In this document: positions 46,051 through 58,034 of the stretch, one piece after another
Layout of the letters: every line of letters begins with the position of its first letter
Position numbering within the stretch: the first letter of the stretch is position 1
Origin: Talpa occidentalis
Taxonomy: Eukaryota > Chordata > Mammalia > Eulipotyphla > Talpidae
Assembly (NCBI RefSeq): GCF_014898055.3
Contig: NW_023603184.1
Location: 118,100,615 to 118,164,614, forward strand
Direction: 5' to 3'
Length of the DNA stretch: 64,000 nt
Translations under genes and position numbers: made by a program
The notes under the pieces: generated by a model
Database searches by the model: none
What the model was told of the DNA's origin: nothing
Seen by the model: only the letters and a program-made list of their open reading frames with translations

Positions 46051-46901
46051 TTATGTATAAGTTAGTTAGCTGTTATCATATGCTTTGGTTTATATAACTA
46101 CTGAATGTCAGCTTTTGCTAAAAAACTTGAGAATATGGTACCTTTTTTGTTCTTGGGAAATCATTTAGATACGATGTTTCCTGACACCCTTTCTTCAACC
46201 CTCTGGTAGTTTAACTAGAAATAGCTGCCAATTTTCACAATACCCTCAAATTCTTTTGATATTTCTGGGTTTTGGGAAACAATTTTTTAAAAGCTAAATA
46301 ATTATAATTAGATGCTGAGTGAATGACTACAAGGTCATTATTAATAAAGAAATAGAATCAGTGCAAATTTTACATACAGTATACTAAGAGTAAAGTTCCT
46401 CTATGTCATTAATTCAAAATACACTATTTTTAATTCCCTTACTTGATAAAAACTGGTAGCCTCTTAATACATTTTTTTTGCTCTAACACTGGAAGCAGTT
46501 TGCACACTTATTCTTCACAATAAAGGGGAAGCTTTTGCTTTACCTTCAATTAGACAAAGGTTTTTGTATAAGGAATTAAGCATTATTTGTCTCCGGCAGA
46601 GCAAGGATCCTGTATGCTATTAATTGAAGGGTCAGATCTGCCGAGTCTGAGACCCAACACTTCACTGAAAGGAAGTAATTCCCTTATTGAAAAATTAAAG
46701 CTCATATTTTGAAATGGATATTGAAGGAATCAAATGTATATTTTGAAATAACTTTGAATTTATAGAAAAAAGCTATGAAAATGTAGACAAATTCTTGAAT
46801 AAGGAAGTGATTGGCTAATATCTAAGGAGTAGTGAGAAAAGATTTATGTGACACTTAGAAGACATCTGTAAAATTTGGATTACAAAAGAAAAATAGCTTG
46901 T
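46051..46901. other. AT-rich interval with a more complex patch
   Basis: About 46465-46690 is more complex (tttgtctccggcagagcaag, ggtcagatctgccgagtctg) and matches no repeat I know. Otherwise nothing recognised. Confidence 0.35.
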
Positions 46902-46916
46902 AAGAACTTAAACATA

Positions 46917-47218
46917 GGGCCTCCCTGGTGGCGCAGGGGTTAAGATGCAGCCTATGAAGAAATCTGTAGCCACTGCAGCACAAGTTCGATTCCCGGCCGG
47001 CCGGGGAGAAACCTACATGGTGGGACAGATCTCTCCTGTCTCACCCGCTGCTCCCCTCAGCAGTGTGCTTTGGTCCATCTGCCTGTTCTGTTCCCCACTC
47101 TGTCTCTGGTGAATCCTCTTACACACACACACACCTCCCCGTGCATCTCTGGCCTGTACCCCAATTCTTATATAAAAATAGATGAATCTTAAAAATAAAA
47201 AAAATAATAATAATAATA
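46917..47218 (+). mobile_element. tRNA-derived SINE, older subfamily A, with AC and TAA expansions
   Basis: gggcctccctggtggcgcag, ggggttaagatgc, gttcgattcccggc, cagatctctcctgtctc and ctgtctctggtgaatcctct. A short (AC)n expansion lies at about 47121-47133 and an (AAT)n tail at the end. Near-identical flanks aagaacttaaacat (46902-46915) and aagaatttaaacat (47219-47232). Confidence 0.93.
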
Positions 47219-47232
47219 AAGAATTTAAACAT

Positions 47233-48355
47233 GGCAAGAAAGGAAATTATTTTCTTAATCACACACAGAGGATCTGTAAAGTAACTTAAGGAAGAAATAC
47301 TAGACATTTAATTCTAAAATATAAATATTAGCACATCAAAATAAACCTTGTAATCTCTTTTAAGTTACTTTAAGTAGTAGTACTAATGGCTTTAATACTA
47401 TATTATTAATACATTATACTGAATAGCATAATGATAATTACCATATTATTCTCCTATATTCTTCCTGAAATCACCCATGTATTTTACTATGAATATTGTG
47501 AAAAACTTGCAGAGATGAAATTGGGTAAGGCAGATTAGTAATTTTCCAGAAGTCTCACAGGTAATTTATTATATTTCTCTTTCCTACTCATAAAATTCCA
47601 TATCAAGAGATATTTTCAGAGACATACATAGGCTAGATAAAGACCACCTAACTTTACAAAATAATTATTCACAGTAAGCATAGCAAGGGAAGGCAAAAAT
47701 TCTTAGAGTATATCATTTTAGCAAGGCTCATATTTGTACCTTCTTTATATACATTTAACGGTCACTTACCAGCATTCATTTTGACAGTTGTAATTTACCC
47801 TGTTTGTGAATAGATATCTGCCATAGAAATAGGTTTTACTGAATTTGGGGAATTCCTGGAAGCATATAGGTATTCATTTCAATTCTGCTTTAAATATATA
47901 ATGCCTAGCACATTTATAATTATTGAAATTGCAGGCTTATTCATTTGTGTGGTGACAATAAAGCAGATAATATTAAAACAAGAAACAATTGTTTTCTTAC
48001 TTATAAATGAATAAGATTTCTAGTGTTCAAACAAAAGGCATAATTTATTTTAATCACATGTATAAATAGATGCTACTATAACAGGAGCTAATACGTAGAG
48101 TTTGTGTATGTGTGTGGGAGGGGAGATTTAAATAGAAAAAGCAAATCTTTCATAACTAACACATATTTATTATTCTTTCTAATACAATAGAAGTAAAATA
48201 CTGCCATTGAATAGATAATTTCCATCTCACACAGTCTTCAGGTGTGAATCTATATGTGTAATACTTAGTCTGAAAAGTTAATGTTATTGTAAGGGAAAGA
48301 GAGTGATTATATTATCCTCTAAACATTAGTTTACTATCAATGCTATTTTTAGGTA
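47233..48355. other. AT-rich interval
   Basis: Nothing recognised. Confidence 0.4.
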
Positions 48356-48367
48356 CCTGTCATTTAT

Positions 48368-48499
48368 TTTCTTTCTTTTCTTTTCTTTTTTTTTTAACTT
48401 ATAGCTCTTTTACATCATTGTTCATTTTTAAGCAGTCTGCTTCCCCCTCTCCCACTCAAGTGTTGTCCCCATAGAATTTCCTTCACGAATTCACCCGTG
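48368..48499 (-). mobile_element. Short poly-A retroinsertion with 12-bp target duplication
   Basis: A T/TTTC-rich run on the plus strand (a minus-strand poly-A tail) precedes about 100 nt with a C-rich patch (ttccccctctcccactc). An exact cctgtcatttat lies at 48356-48367 and 48500-48511. The layout is that of a heavily 5'-truncated L1 3' end with a G-rich strand, or of a tiny processed RNA copy. Confidence 0.75.
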
Positions 48500-48600
48500 C
48501 CTGTCATTTATGACTATGGTGGATTAATATTAACTTGCACTTTGAAAGCAGATTAATATTTGTGAAGAAAATATCAACTTTCACTATATGTATTTTTTTT

Positions 48601-48858
48601 TTAAAGATTTATTTTCAATTTATACAAGAGCCGGGGTACAGATGTGCGGGAAGGTAAGAGGATTCACCAGAGACAGAGCAGGGAACAGAACAGACTGACT
48701 GACTGAAAATACACTGCTGAGGCGAGCAGCGGGCGAGACAGGAGAGGTTTGCTCGCCATGTGGGGTGCTCCGAGGCTGGCTGATCGAACCAGCATTGCAG
48801 AGGCTGTGGACAGCTTCATAGTGCTGCGCTCAACCGCCTGTGCCACAAGGGAGGCCCC
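48601..48858 (-). mobile_element. tRNA-derived SINE, older subfamily A
   Basis: Plus strand: ttaaagatttattttcaatt, acaagagccggggtacagat, aggattcaccagagacagag, cactgctgaggcgagcagcg, gatcgaaccagcattgcaga, ending caagggaggccc. Flanks atatgtatttt and atatgtgtatttt suggest a worn duplication. Confidence 0.92.
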
Positions 48859-49334
48859 TCAATATGTGTATTTTATTTTCCTGGTAAATAAACACCAATT
48901 CAGGGCTACAAAAATTGGGATAGAAATACCAAAATATAACATAATTTGCTCCCACCTCAAAAATGAGAAAAATAATTAAATGGACTAATTCTGATAGATT
49001 GATTTAACTGACCAGCACTACAATTTTGCTAGTTCTTATCACATGATTAGGAAAAAATAATAATAAATTACTTATATTTGTACCTATTATGTCAGTTTTT
49101 GCCAATATGTAAAATCCTGATAGTCTGCTAGGGAAGCTGAACTTGCTTATTGGAAAAAACTTAAATAAGGGTTGAAATCTGTGTCTTATCATAAAATCTT
49201 TGTCTGCCCAGAGAGATATATTCATATGAGTGAATAGCAATTTAATATTATTTACTAAACTTATAGCTATGATCCTCTTATATTTTCCAAATTTGATTTG
49301 GAAACTGCATGCATTTTCCTCTACAGAGTACTTT
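48859..49334. other. AT-rich interval
   Basis: Nothing recognised. Confidence 0.4.
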
Positions 49335-49485
49335 AGATCTTAATATTTACACTATTATTTTTGAAGACAGATAATCATAGGTGATAGTTATTTTAATAGA
49401 TGAGGAAACTGAAACATAAAGAAATTAAGCAGTTTGAATAGGCCACAGCCATAATTGACTAAGGCTGCATTTGAAACCATTACTC
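49335..49485 (-). mobile_element. MIR SINE fragment
   Basis: agatgaggaaactgaaacat, aaagaaattaagcagtttg and ggccacagccataattg match the reverse complement of MIR (gaggaaactgaggc... and the 'cccaaggtcacacagc' region). Confidence 0.75.
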
Positions 49486-50105
49486 TATAATACTCTCACT
49501 GTTGTATAACAAATTTTAAAAATCATAATAAAAATGCAAATTTTCTATAAAAATTTTGAATAAATATATTTACTTAGTAAATTTTTCTGAAACTCAGACC
49601 AGGCTGTGAATGTGAAAGGAATCATTGGAGCATAAGGGAATTCTAAAGTTTTAGAGACTTTGAAATCCATCCCACAGTTATTAAATTTTGCCATGATCTT
49701 GGCTACTAGGGTACAGAGTGAAGCATACAAGACATATTGGCATTTTTATTCATGAACCTATATTTTGTGTAATATTCTTTTTATGTGGGCATAAAAATAT
49801 TTTAAATTCTTCAGTGAATATGTCATAACATTAGTAATATAGTAAAGGAATTTTCTGTACCCAGTTAAGATATACAGGTAGACTATTTCCAAGCCTGATT
49901 TGGAATGCAGGATGATGATTAAAAGAAAATTAGCAAATACCTTTTAATGATAGACAAAACTTGGGTCTGAGGAATGTGATCAAAATAGTTGAAGTTCGGG
50001 ACCCTTACAATGCAATCACCCTACAGGAGTGAATGGAGAAAAAGCTGGCCCATAAGAAGGTACTATGCACTGGACAGGATCATATTTCTCAGTGAAGCTA
50101 AAAAT
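49486..50105. other. AT-rich interval
   Basis: Nothing recognised. Confidence 0.4.
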
Positions 50106-50119
50106 AATTCAGGAGTCTT

Positions 50120-50132
50120 TTCTTTTAAAGAT

Positions 50133-50175
<43 letters not shown>

Positions 50176-50418
50176 TACAAGCACTGGGTACAGTCAGAAG
50201 CACGGGAGGGTAAGAGAGCTCACCAGAGCCAGAGCGGGGAGCAGAACAGGCAGAGGGACCCAGGTACACTGCTGAGGGTAGCCGCAGGTGGCAGGAGAGG
50301 TCTGCACAACACGTGGGACCCTCTCCGGCAGCCGGGGATGGGGGATCGAACTGGAGTTGCAGAGGCTGTGGGCAGCTTTGCAGCCCAGCGCTCAACCGCT
50401 GTGCCACCAGATAGGCCC
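50120..50418 (-). mobile_element. tRNA-derived SINE, subfamily B, with expanded (TTTA)n tail
   Basis: The plus-strand tail is an extended TTTA run (about 50130-50177), then acaagcactgggtacagtca, accagagccagagcgggg, cactgctgagggtagccgca, gatcgaactggagttgcaga and a degraded start, caccagataggccc. Flanks aattcaggagtctt (50106-50119) and aattgaggagtctt (50419-50432) match at 13 of 14. Confidence 0.94.
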
Positions 50419-50432
50419 AATTGAGGAGTCTT

Positions 50433-51064
50433 ATCTGTAAATGTTCTAACCATATTCCAATAGGTAAAGGTCTTGATCTACTTTGCCTGTCCTTTCAACT
50501 GGACAAAACCTCACAAAACAAACCTAAGTATTTATAAATTGGTTTTAACCTCAGGTTATATATACATACATTAACAGTGCAGATGATGATAAGTCAGTTT
50601 ACAATAGGTAATACAGTATAACAGTGTAGCAAAAGAATATAATTATTTCTAATGTAAAAACATTTACAAATACATTAGTGACTTCTAGTGCATCATCATT
50701 TTGAAGTTACTAATATAAGCCCATATCTGAAACAATTAATTTTTTTATTAATAGGCTTCTGATACAATAAAGTTCTAAGGAAGAAACAACTAGATTAAGT
50801 GATTTGTTATTATTTTAAAATATTTTTTAAATAAATATGAAGTATCTAAGTAGCTTTATCAGAGTGAACCAATTGCTTTCTCATTCAATACAATATTAAA
50901 TCAGTTTCATTTTCATTTAGCAATTTTCATGTTTTGTTTTCATATCATTTCATTTATCAAAGCATACATTTTACATTTTCAAAGCATACAATTATCATTC
51001 TATATCATCAGCACCTGGAGCTGTGATTAGCATGTCATAGATGGTACTCAACAATTTTTTTAGG
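50433..51064. other. AT-rich interval
   Basis: Nothing recognised. Confidence 0.4.
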
Positions 51065-51079
51065 AAAAATGAATGAATA

Positions 51080-51328
51080 GGGCCTCCCCGGTTGCCCAGC
51101 GGTTGAGCGCTGGGTTGCAAAACTGCACGCAGCCTATGCAGCGCCGGTGCATTCCCCGGCTGCTCTCCCGGCCACTGGAGGAGGGTCCCACATGGCGCGC
51201 AGACCTCTCCTGCCGCCCGCTGCTCCCCTCAGCAGTGTACTTCGGTCCTTCTGCCTGCTCTGCTCCCCGCTCTGGCTCTGGTGAATTCTCTCACCCTCCC
51301 GCGCTTCTGACTGTACCCAGCGCTTGTA

Positions 51329-51392
<64 letters not shown>

Positions 51393-51395
51393 AAA
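51080..51395 (+). mobile_element. tRNA-derived SINE, subfamily B, with long (AAAT)n tail
   Basis: gggcctccccggttgcccag head, cagcgccggtgcattccccg, gcgcagacctctcctgccg, gctctggctctggtgaattc and cgcttgtataaataaataaa, then AAAT repeats to about 51390. aaaaatgaat flanks it at 51065 and 51396. Box B is altered (ggtgcattcc for ggttcgatcc), which should weaken Pol III transcription. Confidence 0.94.
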
Positions 51396-51405
51396 AAAAA
51401 TGAAT

Positions 51406-53125
51406 AAAGGAATAAATGAATTAATCAATGAACTGATTTCTCAGCAATAGAATTTATTATCTACTGTATATTTACAATTTGTCAGAACTTGTGCAAAATA
51501 AAAACTCCATTATGTTATCAATTCTCAAAGGACTGTATGAGATTAGAATCTCACAAATAAAACACATTAGGAATGATTATGGAATTTTGATCAAGGACTT
51601 ATAGGCAACATAAAGTGAGGGAGTTTTGGAACCTTGTCTATTTCTTCCCCAATCCCTTGGTTTTAAAGGTTTCTTTCTCAAGTTCCCCTGCTCAATCACC
51701 ATTTTGGAATGAGTTTTGGAAAACTCATCTTTACAGATACTGTTTGAAGATGTGTGTTTAATGTAAAATTTTCTAGTCATGTTTTTCTTTTTAGTCATTC
51801 CTCATCACAAAGGAAACTGATCAACTCAATGTAGGTGGCTCATTGTCATTGAAGAAAGTAAAACTGAGCAAGTCAATTAAGTTTGCTCTGCCAGATCCCT
51901 TCCATTGTAAATTGAAACAAGTTCAATCTATGTTGCTGTGCTCCTAAAATCCATAATCAGTAGAGACTTGCCACCCAAGCTAAAATTCAATTCATCAATG
52001 CTAAAAAAAGTCTTGAAGGATTTAATTTTATTTACAAATTACTCAAGTAAATTTAAAAAAAATTTAATCACTTAAAACTTAATTTCAGATACTGATAAAA
52101 TATGATCATTAAAATATATTCATATATATAAAGTGTATCTTTATGTATTTTCTTCGGCTTATGTATTTTAATGCCCTAAGTTTTAAAAATTTGCTTACTG
52201 ATTCTTTCATGCATTTCTTTTTTCTCTTTCATATTTTTCTTGAATATGATCAGGCTTGCTTAGTTTATGCATTTTTATAATAGCTTTCTATTTAAAATCC
52301 CTAACATGTTTACCTTGATTCTTCTTACACTTTGGTTGGAAATCATGCTAATAACATCTTTTGAGTGATCTAATGACTACAAACATACTGATAAATCTTG
52401 TCAGTGTCTATCAGGACTGACAAAAAATGAATTAGAATTCATATAAGTATGAAAGCATAGCTCCATTATAGAAAAAAAAATAATTCTGGTGTGTTCATGT
52501 TGTTTCTGAAATAGAACTGAATTACATCAGCAAGAAATTTCAGAATAGCAGTGTATTTAGTTTGGTCCGGGGAAGGTATCCATCTCCTTGGTAAAAATAA
52601 CAGGCTTAATAAGTTATATGCAGATAACAAAGTACAAAATTAAAAAGAAAAACAGACATCACATTTTTGTTTTCATTTGGACTGAAACTGTGTGTTCAGT
52701 ATGTGACTGTGACATATTGAAATGTAGAATAAAGGGTTGAACATATCAATTGTTTATTGATCTTTCCAATGAATTTCAACTCCTCAGTGATCATCAATGT
52801 AAATTAAAAAGGGAAAAGCATGAATAACCCCTGAAAGATTGTCTGTGGCTTCCCCTCATTGGACTGTGGTCATGCACTTGATCCCAGACTCCAGTGAATT
52901 GAGCTATTACTGCAGCACGAGGAGGAATTCTAAGTTCCATTATGAAGTTGGTATTCCAAGAAGAGTCTCCTTGGACTAAGTCTCTTTACTATCCAACTCT
53001 TTTCCTTAAATGACTTCACCACCAAAGTTTTATATATTACACATCAGATTTCATGAGGAAAAGGATTGGAGAGAAAAAGAACATTTAGAAAGTTAAATAC
53101 AGTTAAATCCTTACTACCCACCACC
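51406..53125. other. AT-rich interval
   Basis: No gene or clear repeat seen. Confidence 0.4.
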
Positions 53126-53129
53126 ACAT

Positions 53130-53272
53130 TTTTTTTTTTTTTTTTTTTTTTTAAGAAACGTGATTCTTGGTAACTGTCATGAAGGCAATGAAATTGGCTA
53201 AAATTATACTTTTACTTTCAGGTAAAAGGACTCTGTGTGTGTGTGTGTGTGTCTGTGTGTATGTGTGTGTGT
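53130..53272. repeat. Poly-T run and (TG)n microsatellite
   Basis: A T run at about 53130-53152 and a TG run at about 53234-53271 with TC and TA interruptions. Confidence 0.9.
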
Positions 53273-54349
53273 TTAGATTCATGTGTGTTCTTTATTTCAT
53301 ACAGCTCAAACAGAGAAAGACTTTCAAATACAGTATATAAATATAAGGCTGAGATGTTAGTTTCAGTATGCATTTTATTTTACCTGATATCTGCTTTCCC
53401 TGAGAAAGCCTGCTGAAGAGCAGAACCAAATAACCCTAAGGGGCCTTGGTCACTTATAAATTAATTGCAAATGACCATCTCATTCTCCATACACAGTGGT
53501 TCACTTATTTCTAATGCTGTGTTACTTGTGTGTGTACATGTGTATGCATATATGTGGGCTTTTTAAAATGCATTTACTTTTAGTGACAAGTCAATTTTCA
53601 TTAGAGCAGTTAATTAATCTATTCACTTAATATGACCAAGTGAGGCTTTTATTGTTAAAGAAGAATCTCTTAAAACTAGACTCCCAAAGATTTGTGTTTG
53701 TGCTTGGAGTGACTTATATAATAAGCTGGACTTACATACTAGAGGAAATAGACTAGATAGTTGAGTCTGAGTAATACTACCAGGATTATAAAATCTAAAA
53801 AAGTTAAAAGCAGAATTCCAAAATGTTAGCAAAATTATAATGTATAGAAAGTGATAAAATTAAGAAGATATCATTTTAAAGTAACATTATTGAAAGCACT
53901 ATTTTTTAAGTTCCTGAGCCTATAATTACTTCAAAATAATTTTAAGTACTATGTAAAATTATTGCTTTCTTTATTTGCATTGTGGCAATTTGTCATTTTA
54001 TTCAATTTACTATTTAGTTGCTTTTGCCTTGCCCTTTTCTTCATGAAATCTGAAATCTATCCATAGTAACTGTTAAATTGGTATCTTCCTTTTTGTTAAG
54101 TTTGACTCATTTTAAACAGAAATGATCACAGCAATTAATATTTATTTGGGGCTTTTCTGAATGCATTGCTTCAATATGCATTTTTTCATTATATAATTAT
54201 TTTAGAAACTAATTCACTGTTACCAAATACAAGGATCAAAAAATTGCAAAACAGTTCCAATGAAACAGCCAGCATTCAAATTTCTTTCTAAATGCGCTTT
54301 TTCTCTGCAAAATAATTGAAGGGATTTTGGTGTTCTTTAAGAGCAAACA
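53273..54349. other. AT-rich interval
   Basis: No gene. The 54120-54220 stretch (caattaatatttatttgggg) may be the start of a split MIR. Confidence 0.35.
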
Positions 54350-54430
54350 GCTCATCTTAATTAAGAAACTGAGGTTCAGAGGTCAAGTGGCTTGCCACCA
54401 GGATGCTTAAGGCATAGCTTGAACATCAAC
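54350..54430 (-). mobile_element. MIR SINE fragment
   Basis: aagaaactgaggttcagagg, tcaagtggcttgcc and gcatagcttgaacatc match the reverse complement of the MIR core. Confidence 0.6.
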
Positions 54431-54720
54431 TGGTTGCCTCCAAGACATTAATTGTAATAATTTTTGCACTTGCAGCTTTATTTGTTATGTCCCAGCTTGT
54501 TCCTTGCTCCCTTGATCTGAAATTAAACATGAATTAGTGGAGTGACAGTGTAGCTAATTTTTTTTTTTTTTTTTGCCCTCATGCTAATGTTCCTCCAGCA
54601 GGCTCATCTTTTGCATAATTTCAATACTTTTTTTTTTTTAATGGCAGATAGCAAACACTTTTAGCATTAAGTCCCTGGGAATGTCTGCAAACAATTAGTA
54701 AAAATAATAAAGAATTAAAT
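54431..54720. other. Possible conserved non-coding island
   Basis: Complex, non-repeat text between T runs: gcctccaagacattaattgt, tgatctgaaattaaacatg, catgctaatgttcctccagc, ggcagatagcaaacactttt, tctgcaaacaattag. Many TAATTA/homeodomain-like and POU-like words. Texture-based guess only. Confidence 0.22.
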
Positions 54721-55429
54721 ATAGTAAGGCCAAGAGAGATAACAGAGGATGAGATTTTTTAATTTGGTAGTAATACATTCAGATTTAAGTTTTATTCAAA
54801 TGATTCTCAGTTGAGTGTTGCACAAGTTAAAAGTCTCTGAGATGGGTAGAGTGCTAACCTTTATTCTCTTCATCAACTGTGTCCAAAATTACTGTCCCAA
54901 TAAATATAGTAAATAAGAAAAATAGTTATTCTGTGAAAATAAAAGGTTAGTATTACCTAGTAAACTGAAAATTGTCCAAACAGTATTCATAGAGACCAGT
55001 TATAAGCCTTACAAGTCCAAATTTGAAAAGCATTTTAATTGAATGAAAGTCATTTACAAATAGAATATTTATTTGAACTTAACTGTTCCCCATGAAACTA
55101 GACAGAGAAGTGTAAAGTAAAGACTGAATTTATGTATGCAACTTGCACAAGAAAATGAGTGGTAACTCAGAAGCCTATATTTCTGTTCATGTGACTCTTC
55201 ATTTCATACTGACTGCTACCCTGTAGCTCACTCTCTCACTTTTAGAAGAGATGGTATTTTATGTCAGAGTACTTTCCAATTTCCCTGAAATTCTGAGTTA
55301 TTTGATATATGTTTTTATCATTTATTTAAATAAATTACATGTATATGCATACTTTGGATCATTAGATATCAATCAATATCAAGTGCTTATTAAGGAGAAA
55401 TTAAAGTAAGCAGTAGAGTTTGTGTATCA
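54721..55429. other. AT-rich interval
   Basis: Nothing recognised. Confidence 0.4.
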
Positions 55430-55790
55430 GTTAACTATTATAATACTACTACTATATAATATATTTATCTAAAAGCAATAGCTTAATTTGTATTATGTAG
55501 CAAGGGGGCAGCCAGTAGGTCAATCATTCTGGGCACCGTGGTTCCGATCCTAGAAGGACCCATTCATATATCCAGTATTTGGGTGTTAAATGAATTTTTC
55601 CTGGTTGTTAGCTAGATTGTCCAAGGTGACTGAGCCTCCTCCAACAGGCCAGCATAATCACATTTTCATGTGATAGGAGAGAAACAAGGGCAAGCAAGTG
55701 AAAACATACAAAACCTTCAAGACCCAATCTCAAAACTGGACACTGGTCACTTCTGATATATTGAACTGGCTAATACAGATTATAAATCAA
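55430..55790 (+). mobile_element. Ancient mammalian interspersed repeat, family uncertain
   Basis: atcagttaactattataata at the start, agcaatagcttaatttg, tagctagattgtccaaggtg, aaaccttcaagacccaatct and ggtcacttctgatatattg mirror a common old repeat that begins like 'atcagctactgttgcataac' and contains 'aagacc..' and '..cacttctgccacatt'. Name not assigned. Confidence 0.4.
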
Positions 55791-55884
55791 AGACAAGCAC
55801 AGATCCAAGGCAAGGAGAAACATGTTACTAATCAGTGAGATATACAAGTCATGTGATAAGGGGTAAAGATTTACTGCAATCCAG

Positions 55885-56000
55885 TGAGTGAGTGAGTGTG
55901 TGTGTGTGTGTTTGTGTGTGTAATGCATTCTAAGAAACAAACTATATATATAAAATATATATATATTTAATATACATATTTAAATAAATATATATTTAAA
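55885..56000. repeat. (TG)n and TA-rich microsatellite tract
   Basis: GTGAGTGAGTG then a TG run to about 55921, followed by TATA/AAATA-rich tract to 56000. Confidence 0.9.
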
Positions 56001-56004
56001 TAAA

Positions 56005-56150
56005 TATATGGGAATGCAGGTATCTTTTAAAGTTTTAAAGTTAGTGTTTTCATTTTCTTTACATAAATATTCAGAAGGGGAATTGCTGGATCATATGGTA
56101 GTTTTATTTTTCATTTTTTTGAGAAAACTCCATACCATTTTCCATAGTGG
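56005..56150 (-). mobile_element. L1 ORF2 fragment
   Basis: tcagaaggggaattgctgga, tcatatggtagttttatttt and ccataccattttccatagtg are reverse-complement ORF2 words shared with the L1 at 20950-21060. Short and old. Confidence 0.85.
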
Positions 56151-56519
56151 GTTCAAATTTTGCGGGGTTGTTTGTAGTGTAGGTAAAATTTTTGAGAATG
56201 AATGGAAAAGAACATAATTCATGTTCGCTATTTAGGAAGATTCTTAAAAGGGAAGACTAGATTTTGGAAGTTGAACACTAACTAGACTGGAACAAATAAT
56301 GTGTCCCTAGAACTTGTTGCAACATTTTAGTTGTTACAATTTTTAAACAATATTTAAATTTTATGGGATTTTTTTTTCCTAAGAATTGACCTTTCTACCC
56401 CCCACCCACATCAAAGTAGTTTAAGTACTTATAAGTGTTCTTTGCTGTCATTCATTACTTTTTTTTTTTTCATTTACTGGGGATACTTAATCTTTTAGTT
56501 TAGTATTAAAGTCAACTCT
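56151..56519. other. AT-rich interval
   Basis: A short C-rich patch, ctaccccccacccac, near 56395 and a T run near 56459. Otherwise nothing recognised. Confidence 0.4.
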
Positions 56520-56920
56520 TATTTAGACAACAGTTGCTTTGATAATTGATTACCAAGCTTGATGCTGCTTGCATATCAATAATCCTTAAAATTTTTGAAA
56601 TCATCTAGACAACTAAAAAAAAACTGCATGAATGCAAGCTAACAGACTTGTTTGTTTTCTCTCTCTTTACACTGCGGATATGTAATGCTAAATGATATCT
56701 ATTATTTGTTTTTAATCGAGACTAAAATTTTCATTATCACATACAATTCATTTTCAGAAATAATCTTTACTTAGGTTTTAATTTTTATCTCTGCTAATTG
56801 CAGTTTCCATCTTAACTCTTGAGCAAGCATTAAATTTTCTAAAAATATGCTGTTATTAAGGGTACAGAACGCATGATGTTAACACTTAATCTTTTTGCAG
56901 AGCTCAAATGATGATAAATG
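56520..56920. other. Possible conserved non-coding island
   Basis: AT-rich but complex and non-repetitive, with dense homeodomain-, POU- and SOX-like words (gataattgattaccaagctt, ctgcttgcatatcaataatc, ctgctaattgcagtttcc). No open frame. Function inferred from texture only. Confidence 0.22.
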
Positions 56921-58030
56921 AATTACAAAATACCTCTTTTGTAAGACATATCTTATATGTGCTCCTACACATATTCAGGTTGATAAATAATAATATAGAG
57001 GAACAAGAGAGCTATTAATAAAATGAAACTTTTAGCTTAATTATTTATTTTATAACTGCAATCTTTCTTTTTACTGCCATAATTACCTATCTCTCCATGC
57101 CTAATTTAACTGCTCATTTCCTTTCTTTTTACTTTAAGATCCTGTACTAGCAACAATTTATCTTGGCTCTATTTCTCTCACTACTGTCCACAAATACTTG
57201 TACTTTATTGACATACTTATCTTTGTGATTTTCCGATATCTAATCCTTTTAGGAAAGTTCACACCTTATTCAAATCATCTGCCAGGTTACTCTTTCATAT
57301 TTTATTTTCATGGCTATAGTTTATTTCCTTGGTCTCATTAAGTCTTAGAAACTGCCAGCTTCCAATTTTGCTATAGCCTTTCTGTCAATATGTTCCTATC
57401 CGTTGTCTGAGCTTGCTGATGCATACATTTTTAAAGTCCATTTTCTTGGTTCTTTCATTCTCCTCCAATTCATGATCATTATCTCCTAAATTGCCTTTCA
57501 CTATTGCATTTTCAGAATATGAAATATAGGTAATGAAAAACATTACTAGCTTGTGGTCATCTATTTTAAAATTTAGTGTCTTTAGAAAAGTTTTAAAAAC
57601 TAAAAGTATTCTTTCTTTTTATAAATTAACAATTTATTTTAAAACTAACTCTTTGGTGGTTCAAAATATGTTCAAATACTTTGCAGGTGAGCCATTTACC
57701 TAGCAACATGTCCTTTTGGTGCTTAAAATGTTGAAATATCACCTTTTATGTGATTTCCTAGGAATACTAAACAGTGTAAATGGGATATTTCAGTATATTA
57801 AAAAAAAAAAACTACTAATGTGCATTTCTATCAATTTGTATTTGGTTAATGTTTCTTTCACTTTCACTTTTTTTTTTCTGAAAGAAATATGATTGTGCTA
57901 TTAACAATAAAACAAAGGCCCAAAAAGGAGTCATTGCTAAGTCCCCAAAAGAATTAGTATCTAATCTAGCTGCAGTGTTATCATCCAGCAAAAGTGGACA
58001 AATTTTGAAGGGAAGATCTTTCATCACAGT
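56921..58030. other. AT-rich interval
   Basis: No supported feature. The C/T-rich part at 57080-57480 may be an unrecognised old repeat. Confidence 0.35.
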
Positions 58031-58034
58031 ATCA

